A stretch of 29,255 bases of DNA. It comes from Deltaproteobacteria bacterium (GTDB lineage: Bacteria; Desulfobacterota; Desulfobacteria; Desulfobacterales; JAFDCJ01). The DNA lies in the NCBI GenBank assembly GCA_024277475.1, contig JAJRVC010000668.1, forward strand, positions 1-29,255, written 5' to 3'. The position numbers were made by a program, and so were the translations under genes. This document shows positions 24,004 to 29,255 of this stretch, one piece after another (within the stretch, counting starts at the first letter, position 1; each line of letters begins with the position of its first letter). The notes beneath the pieces were generated by a model. It saw nothing but the letters and a program-made list of their open reading frames with translations. It ran no database searches and was not told the DNA's origin.

Positions 24004-24108
24004 GCATCGTTGTTTTGGAATGAAGATGATTTGCCGATAGGCGTGCAATTCATGGGCCGGTCTGGTTACGAAGCCATGATAGTTTGCGCCTGGCGTCTCC
24101 GCTTGAAA
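24004..24108 (+). pseudogene. Amidase C-terminal remnant
   Basis: The plus frame reads HASLFWNEDDLPIGVQFMGR, then SGYEAMIVCAWRL. This closely matches the conserved C-terminal segment of amidase-signature enzymes (N-x-D-G-L-P-I-G-V-Q-x-x-G-R, then D-E-A-x-L). A stop codon lies a few codons upstream and no catalytic Lys-Ser-Ser region is present, so only about 35 codons survive. The frame runs on into the cyclase gene without a stop. The rest of the gap 23687-24162 shows no gene. Confidence 0.6.
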
Positions 24109-24162
24109 CCGCACAACCATGGACGCATCGGTGTCCACCTTAATAGGATGGAGGGCATAAAA

Positions 24163-27100
24163 ATGAAATGTCCACAGTGCCGGTTTGAAAACCGCAAAGG
24201 GGCCAGATTTTGTAACGAGTGTGGTCACAAATTTGATTTCACCTGCCCAAAGTGCCATACCTCCAACAGAGTCAGCAGTAAATTTTGTGACGAATGTGGC
24301 TATGATTTAAGACAGTCGGAAGATGGCCCCTCTGTTCACACTCGTGAAGCCTCTTCCTATACACCTAAATTCCTTGCTGAAAAGATCCTCACCACGCGCA
24401 GTTCCATTGAAGGTGAGCGAAAACTGGTAACCGTTTTGTTTGCCGATGTGGCCAACTATACGGCTATCGCAGAAATACTTGACCCGGAAGAAGTCCACGA
24501 AATCATCGATGGTTGTTTCAAAATCCTGATGAATGAAATCCACCGATTTGAAGGAACCGTCAACCAGTTCACCGGTGATGGTATCATGGCCATTTTCGGC
24601 GCTCCGGTCGCCCATGAAGATCACGCCCAGAGGGCCTGCTATGCCTCACTGGCTATCCAAAAAGCGCTGGGCAACTATGCCGAAGGGCTTAAAAAGGAAT
24701 ACGATATTGAGTTCAAAATGCGAATTGGACTCAACTCCGGGCCGGTCGTTGTGGGCGCCATCGGAGATGATCTGCGGATGGATTATACCGCTGTCGGCGA
24801 CACCACCAATCTGGCAGCCAGGATGGAACGGGAAGCCCGGCCGGGCAGTATTTTCGTATCTAAAAGTACGCATTTGATTGCCAAGGATTATTTCGAATTT
24901 CTGCCCTTGGGCAAAATGGAAATCAAAGGCAAAAAAAAGCCCCAGGAAGCGTATGAGTTGATCCGGGTCGGTGAGGGAAAAACCAGATTAAAAGCATTGG
25001 CGGCCAGGGGGCTGACTAAATTTGTCGGTCGCAAAAACTCCGTGGCAGCCTTCAAGGATATCTTTGAAAGGGTGCTGACCGGCTCAGGACAGGTTGTGGG
25101 AATTGCGGGTGAGGCCGGAGTGGGAAAATCCAGACTCCTTCTGGAGCTAATCAATCAGCTGCCAAAAGCGAAATTCATCTGCCTTGAAGGTCGCTGCCTT
25201 CGCTATGGCGAATCCATCCTGTATATGCCGATTCTTGAGATCTTAAGGGCCTATTTCGATATCAAAGAGGAAGATGCCGATGATATCATCAATCGTAAAA
25301 TTATTAAAAAAATAAATGCACTTGATGAGAAGCTGGTGAGTTGTATTGCGCCTATTCAAGAACTTTTAACTCAAAGTACGGAAGACGAATCATATTTAGC
25401 ACTGGACCCCAGGCAAAAACGAGAAAAAACCTTTGAAAGCCTACGCGAAATTTTTATCACGGAGAGCCAAAACAAGCAGTTGATGCTCGTGTTCGAAGAT
25501 GTTCACTGGATCGATAAAACCTCGCAAGAGTTTTTAGACTATCTGATCGGAGCGATTGCCAACAGTCATATAATGCTCGTCATCCTCTATCGATCGGAAT
25601 ATACCCATCCATGGGACAGCAAATCGTATTACACCAAGATCGGACTAACTCAACTACGCACAACCTCAAGCAACCAGATGGTGACAGCCTTACTGGAGAA
25701 AGGGCCGGTCACCACGGAGCTCAAACAGTTGATCCTCAATCGTTCCTCCGGAAATCCACTTTTTATGGAAGAGATCACCTACAGTCTTCTTGAAAGCGGC
25801 TCTATTCAGAAACAGGGCCGGCAATTTGTACTGGCAACTGAGGCAACTGATATTCATTTACCGGATACCATCCAGGGAATCATTGCAGCACGGCTGGATA
25901 GGTTGGATGACAGATTGAAATATACCATGCAGGTGGCATCGGTTATCGGACGGGAATTTACCTTCCGCATTTTACAGGCCATCACCGGCAGGCGCGAGGA
26001 AATAAAATCCTGTCTACATCATCTTCAGGGGTTTGAGCTCATATACGAAAAAATCCTTTTGCCGGATTTGGAATACATGTTCAAACACGCTCTCACCCAG
26101 GAGGTGGCCTACAACAGCCTGCTTCAAAAAAGACGAAAGGAGATTCATAAAAAAATAGCCATCGCGATGGAAGCGCTTTTTGCGGATAGGTTGGAGGCAT
26201 TTGTCGAAATTATCGCCTATCACTATTCAAAAAGCGGTGAATTGGTCAAGGCTTATCAATATCTGAAGTTATCCGGCCAAAAAGCGACTAAAAAATTTTC
26301 CAACTGGGAGGCTTTTCAATTTTACCAAAAAGCCTACCATATGCTCGATAAAATGAAAGACAGTTCGGAGACCAAAAAGATGAAGCTTGAAATTTTGCAT
26401 TTGATGGCCATTCCAATGCTACTTTTAGGCTATCCGGATAACTCCCTTCATTTTTTTAAATTGGGCCAAAAGCTATCGGAAGAACTTGGGGATAAAAAAA
26501 ACCTTTCATTATTCCTTGGAAACATTGGAAGCTATCATTCAGTGAGAGGAGAAGATCCATTATTGGGAATAAAATATTCAGAAAAATCCTTTCATGAAGC
26601 TGCGGAAATTGAGGACATTGATATCATGGCACCTGTTGCCAGCAGGTTGTGTGCATTTTATATCATAGCCGGAGAACCTTACAAAACATCCCTTTTAGCA
26701 CTTAAGGCAATTAAGGTGATTGAAAGCCAAAAAAGACAACACGATTTTTTCGGCTTGGGAAATAATGCATACACCGCTCTTAGCCTTTATTATGGCCATA
26801 GTTTAGGGTGGCTCGGAGATTTTGAAAAAGGGGAACTCCTATGTAAAAAAGGTCTGGAATTTGGGAAGGAAATTGACAGTTTGACCGGATTGGCGTTAGC
26901 GGAATTTCTTTACGGCTATCTGTATATGCACAAGGGAGACGGCGAAAATGTCAAAAAGCATTTTCAAGAATGCATAAAATATTGCGAAGACGGCGGGGCA
27001 TTGATTTGGTTGGGCCTGGCATGGACCGGGTTCGGGATAGGCCATTTTTTTATTAATGATAAGGAAGCGGCCCTGAAATATATAAATAAGGGTATGAAAA

Positions 27101-27537
27101 TTCAAAAAGATGCTGGGATACCCTATTATCTGTCATTTCACTATTTTGCCTTGGGGTTGGTTCAAGTTGCATCCGGCAGTTTTAAGGCGTCTCAAGAGTC
27201 TTTTAACCGCGCATTCGAGCTATCTCATAATCAAAATGAAAAGTGGATTGAGGGGACGGCACGGATTTATCTGGGAAGTACGACTGCCCCCGATGACAAA
27301 TCGAAAATCGAAACAGCAGAGAAATCTATTCTTGAAGGAATTGAGATATTGGATGATAGAAAAATCAAACCCTGGTCATCGATTGGCTACTATAATTTAG
27401 CCATGTTTCAAGCCAATTGCGGAAAAATAAGACAAGCGCGCATTAGCCTGGATAATGCCGAGAGAATGTTCAAAGAGATGGGAATGACTTACTGGTTATC
27501 TTTAGTCAGACAGGCAGGCGTTTTTCGCGACGGTTGA
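24163..27537 (+). CDS. Zinc-ribbon / class III adenylate cyclase / AAA ATPase / TPR regulatory protein
   Basis: The 1124-residue product has four parts. Residues 1-50 are two zinc ribbons (C3, C6, C17, C20; C28, C31, C42, C45). Residues about 84-262 are a class III nucleotide cyclase with metal aspartates Asp95 (FADVAN) and Asp139 (GDGIMAIFGAP) and the transition-state pair Asn216/Arg220 (NLAAR). Residues about 285-650 are an AAA_16/predicted-ATPase domain with Walker A GEAGVGKS (316-323) and Walker B-like LMLVFEDVHW. From about 700 on there are helical TPR-like repeats. Such proteins are thought to couple cAMP synthesis to protein-ligand sensing. ATG 24163 has GGAGGG seven bases upstream and starts exactly at the zinc ribbon; upstream in-frame sequence is an amidase remnant. 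It is monocistronic. An imperfect hairpin (TCACC...GGTGA, 27538-27563) after the stop lacks a T-run. Confidence 0.92.
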   Translation: MKCPQCRFENRKGARFCNECGHKFDFTCPKCHTSNRVSSKFCDECGYDLRQSEDGPSVHTREASSYTPKFLAEKILTTRSSIEGERKLVTVLFADVANYTAIAEILDPEEVHEIIDGCFKILMNEIHRFEGTVNQFTGDGIMAIFGAPVAHEDHAQRACYASLAIQKALGNYAEGLKKEYDIEFKMRIGLNSGPVVVGAIGDDLRMDYTAVGDTTNLAARMEREARPGSIFVSKSTHLIAKDYFEFLPLGKMEIKGKKKPQEAYELIRVGEGKTRLKALAARGLTKFVGRKNSVAAFKDIFERVLTGSGQVVGIAGEAGVGKSRLLLELINQLPKAKFICLEGRCLRYGESILYMPILEILRAYFDIKEEDADDIINRKIIKKINALDEKLVSCIAPIQELLTQSTEDESYLALDPRQKREKTFESLREIFITESQNKQLMLVFEDVHWIDKTSQEFLDYLIGAIANSHIMLVILYRSEYTHPWDSKSYYTKIGLTQLRTTSSNQMVTALLEKGPVTTELKQLILNRSSGNPLFMEEITYSLLESGSIQKQGRQFVLATEATDIHLPDTIQGIIAARLDRLDDRLKYTMQVASVIGREFTFRILQAITGRREEIKSCLHHLQGFELIYEKILLPDLEYMFKHALTQEVAYNSLLQKRRKEIHKKIAIAMEALFADRLEAFVEIIAYHYSKSGELVKAYQYLKLSGQKATKKFSNWEAFQFYQKAYHMLDKMKDSSETKKMKLEILHLMAIPMLLLGYPDNSLHFFKLGQKLSEELGDKKNLSLFLGNIGSYHSVRGEDPLLGIKYSEKSFHEAAEIEDIDIMAPVASRLCAFYIIAGEPYKTSLLALKAIKVIESQKRQHDFFGLGNNAYTALSLYYGHSLGWLGDFEKGELLCKKGLEFGKEIDSLTGLALAEFLYGYLYMHKGDGENVKKHFQECIKYCEDGGALIWLGLAWTGFGIGHFFINDKEAALKYINKGMKIQKDAGIPYYLSFHYFALGLVQVASGSFKASQESFNRAFELSHNQNEKWIEGTARIYLGSTTAPDDKSKIETAEKSILEGIEILDDRKIKPWSSIGYYNLAMFQANCGKIRQARISLDNAERMFKEMGMTYWLSLVRQAGVFRDG

Positions 27538-27679
27538 TCACCCCGATGCCGGGATGGTGAAAATCCCCCGTAATATATTCTATCAATTTTCCCCGGTTTT
27601 ATTCCAATCTAAAGGCCGATGGTTTCAGGTGTCGGGTTTCAGCAGAGAGGAACGTAAGAGCGGGAACCCAAAGCCTCGT

Positions 27680-27802
27680 GAAACTACGCAGTGTTGGAAC
27701 AGCAAACCGCAGAATATCGAATGTCGAAGGAAGGAAACGCTTCGCTAAATCTTTTTTAAAACAGACAGAATACATTCATTCGATGTTCATCAGTTCCTTT
27801 TC
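27680..27802 (+). repeat. Dispersed hairpin-like element, copy B
   Basis: It aligns with 10175-10335 from GAAACTAC to CATCAGTTCCTTTTC. The central stretch with GGAAGGAAACGCTTCGCTAA and AGACAGAATACATTCATTCG is almost identical. It lacks the extra GTTCGATGTTGGAT units. Its right end overlaps the 3' end of the response regulator gene and supplies the last codons (KRN) and TGA stop. The preceding 27600-27680 holds GGTTTCAGGTGTCGGGTTTC words and no gene. Confidence 0.8.
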
Positions 27803-28155
27803 AGATCATCTTCGATGGCGTCCTTTAGTAAATCAATTCGAATCGGTTTACTAAAAATACCATCAAAACCCACCTCAAGCAATTCGTTGCGGTCAAATTC
27901 ATGAATATAGCCTGACAATGCATAAATAAGCGTTTCGGGCCTGGTATTCCGTGACCGTCGACAAAATTCGGCACCGTTCATCCAGGGCATGCGAAGATCG
28001 GTTATGATGACGTCAAAAACCTGCCATTCCAATAAATAGAGCGCTTCTTCGGGACTGTCCAAAGCAACAACGGAATATCCATATGATTCAAATAGTTTCT
28101 TGAGGAGCTTGCATTGGGCGGTATTATCATCGATTACTAAGATTTTTCTTCTCAT
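27790..28155 (-). CDS. Stand-alone response regulator receiver domain (CheY-like)
   Basis: The 121-residue product is a complete receiver domain without an output domain. The acidic pair is Asp9/Asp10 (VIDDN), the phosphorylation site is Asp53 (VIITDLRMP), the conserved Ser is in ALSGY, and the Lys is in FSKP near residue 104. It would take phosphate from a histidine kinase and act through protein contacts. No kinase or chemotaxis gene is adjacent, so its partner is unknown. ATG 28155 has no clear ribosome-binding site. The 3' end lies within a dispersed repeat that provides the stop codon, so the original C-terminus may have been slightly different. Confidence 0.9.
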   Translation of the reverse strand: MRRKILVIDDNTAQCKLLKKLFESYGYSVVALDSPEEALYLLEWQVFDVIITDLRMPWMNGAEFCRRSRNTRPETLIYALSGYIHEFDRNELLEVGFDGIFSKPIRIDLLKDAIEDDLKRN

Positions 28156-28630
28156 CGTCTATTTTATACTTCATATTGGGTGAGGTGCAGGTATTCGCGG
28201 GTTCAAGCCCGCCCTGGCGCGACTGCTTTGGATCGCTCTTGGGTGACGTTAAACCGGCGCGAGACCTCGATTAAAAGCACTCACATCTGATCCAAGTCTG
28301 GGCCGGGGGTTCCATTATCGTCTCTGAACTCCATTTGGGATGCCTATTTACGACAAAAGCGTCAGTTTCGTCAGGCCTAATCCAAAATTTGAAGCCAAAT
28401 TGGCAATTAGTTAGGAAAATGAGCATTATTAGCGATGACTTCAGGTCCTTAATACCTTCTTTTTCCTTAACGTTGGACGCTGAACCTATGAACGGTTACG
28501 GTGAGGTTAAAGAAAAGCCGGGCTATTTGGTGGCCCCTCAACAAAACGCCGATTACCTTATCGAAGGCCGTCGATGTTGTCAAATGCAATTATTTCGCAC
28601 CCGAAATTAATTGAATCACTTCAGGACGCA
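28156..28630. other. 475-base gap with tRNA T-arm-like and repeat sequences
   Basis: No credible gene is present; the plus frame at 28335-28610 only translates the repeat. 28197-28212 (GCGGGTTCAAGCCCGC) looks like the T-arm of a tRNA with a loop one base short, followed by CTGGCGCGA, but no D-arm or anticodon arm is seen upstream. 28345-28486 is the second copy of the 150-bp repeat. Confidence 0.55.
28345..28486 (+). repeat. ~150-bp dispersed repeat, copy 2
   Basis: It matches the reverse complement of 3233-3380 from TATTTACG to the TTAACGTTGGACGCTGAACC end, with scattered substitutions and small indels. The 22-base core at 28369-28390 is identical. Here it is not beside a stop codon but sits in the middle of the gap between the response regulator and cardiolipin synthase genes. 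Confidence 0.8.
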
Positions 28631-29255
28631 TTACAGAATCGGAGCAAGTAGGCGTGCGGAGCGAACAGCCAGTTTGAAGAGAAATGACCTGCGGATATAA
28701 TCATCCATGGTGGCCGGTTGACTGCGGGCAAAATCATTCGACAACATGGTTTCAACTTCTTTTATGAAAAAAGAATCATAATTCAGGAGCGTAATTTCAA
28801 AATTCAACCGGAAAGATCTATTGTCCAGATTGGCGGTACCGACGGCGGCACACCACGAATCAACCAGAAATACTTTCTGGTGCATAAACCCGGCTGTGTA
28901 ACGATATATATTGATACCTAAAGGCAGCGTATTCTGGTAATAGGAAAAGGACGCCAGGTATACCGTGCGATGATCCGCTTTTTCCGGCAGGAGGATCCTC
29001 ACGTCCACACCTCTCAGTGCTGCCAGTTTCAATGCGCTCAGAATCTGGAGATCGGGGACAAAATAGGGACTGGCGATCCAGACCCGTTCTCGGGCTTCAT
29101 TGATTGCCTGGACAAACATCAGGCCGCAGGTTTCCAGACGATCGGCCGGGCCTGAAGCGATTAACAGAGTATTTTCACATCCATCAACGGCCCTGCACGG
29201 TTCCCAGTGCAGTTCGGGAATTCCTTTAGTGGCCCAGTACCAGTCTTCCACAAAA
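28631..29255 (-). CDS. cls: Cardiolipin synthase (phospholipase D family), C-terminal part, cut by the right edge
   Basis: The open frame extends to the window edge; the ATG at 29251 is an internal methionine (in-frame codon TTT precedes it), so this is the C-terminal ~207 residues of a ~480-residue enzyme. EDWYWAT, then ASPYFVPDLQIL and LAALRGVDVRILLPEKADH are typical of Cls. The second HKD motif is HQKVFLVDSW...GTANLDNRSF. The enzyme joins two phosphatidylglycerols (or PG and PE) to form cardiolipin at the membrane. The N-terminal membrane segments and first HKD motif should lie beyond the edge. The C-terminal RRSFLFKLAVRSARLLAPIL is a normal Cls ending. Confidence 0.93.
   Translation of the reverse strand, partial: FVEDWYWATKGIPELHWEPCRAVDGCENTLLIASGPADRLETCGLMFVQAINEARERVWIASPYFVPDLQILSALKLAALRGVDVRILLPEKADHRTVYLASFSYYQNTLPLGINIYRYTAGFMHQKVFLVDSWCAAVGTANLDNRSFRLNFEITLLNYDSFFIKEVETMLSNDFARSQPATMDDYIRRSFLFKLAVRSARLLAPIL

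Noticed and set aside
23803..24258. 151-codon minus frame
   Set aside because: It is antisense to the amidase remnant and the cyclase 5' end and has no recognisable domain.
28197..28221. Functional tRNA gene
   Set aside because: Only a T-arm-like piece is present; the loop is one base short and no acceptor, D or anticodon arms are found.
28335..28610. 91-codon plus frame
   Set aside because: It runs through the 150-bp dispersed repeat and has no ribosome-binding site or domain.

Overview
The window looks like chromosome from a strictly anaerobic, CoA-thioester-based degrader, most likely a sulfate-reducer-type deltaproteobacterium (Desulfobacterota). This placement is inferred from gene content and from the style of the dispersed intergenic repeats; no rRNA or other marker is present.

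Region 1 (1-17.4 kb, all on the minus strand) is a catabolic cluster. In transcription order (right to left) it encodes a family III CoA-transferase, a GntR/FCD regulator, the B12-binding and catalytic subunits of a methylmalonyl-CoA-mutase-type enzyme, HyuA and HyuB hydantoinase/oxoprolinase subunits, a phenylacetate-CoA-ligase-type enzyme, an SCP-x-like thiolase, a three-subunit molybdenum hydroxylase (FAD, [2Fe-2S] and Mo subunits), and a second HyuA cut by the left edge. This combination matches the logic of anaerobic indoleacetate (auxin) degradation known from Aromatoleum/Azoarcus (iaa genes): CoA ligation, Mo-dependent ring hydroxylation to a lactam, ATP-dependent lactam opening, CoA transfer onto an arylsuccinate, B12-dependent carbon-skeleton rearrangement, and final thiolysis. 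I propose it is an iaa-like locus, or a relative for another N-heterocyclic acid, in an anaerobe of a different lineage. The substrate is inference. A sigma70-type promoter whose -10 lies inside a perfect 15-bp GTATAC-type palindrome sits before the CoA-transferase gene and is the natural target for the cluster's GntR regulator.

Region 2 (17.8-21.3 kb) holds a DUF362/ferredoxin protein divergent from a two-gene operon encoding a dipeptide epimerase and a DUF1611 P-loop protein, with recognisable promoters for both directions. Region 3 (21.5-23.7 kb) holds an AT-rich integral-membrane isoprenylcysteine-methyltransferase-family gene (possibly a lipid A phosphate methyltransferase) converging on an exported SGNH-hydrolase-like protein. 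Region 4 (24.0-29.3 kb) holds an amidase C-terminal remnant, a large zinc-ribbon/adenylate cyclase/ATPase/TPR regulator, a stand-alone response regulator, and the C-terminal part of a cardiolipin synthase cut by the right edge.

The non-coding DNA is unusual. Gaps of roughly 100-500 bp between co-directional genes are filled with degenerate short-word repeats that often start at or just after a stop codon. There are also at least four copies of a hairpin-like dispersed element, a ~150-bp repeat present twice in inverted orientation 25 kb apart, and a GC-rich palindromic element of which one copy is inserted in frame in the 5' coding part of hyuB.
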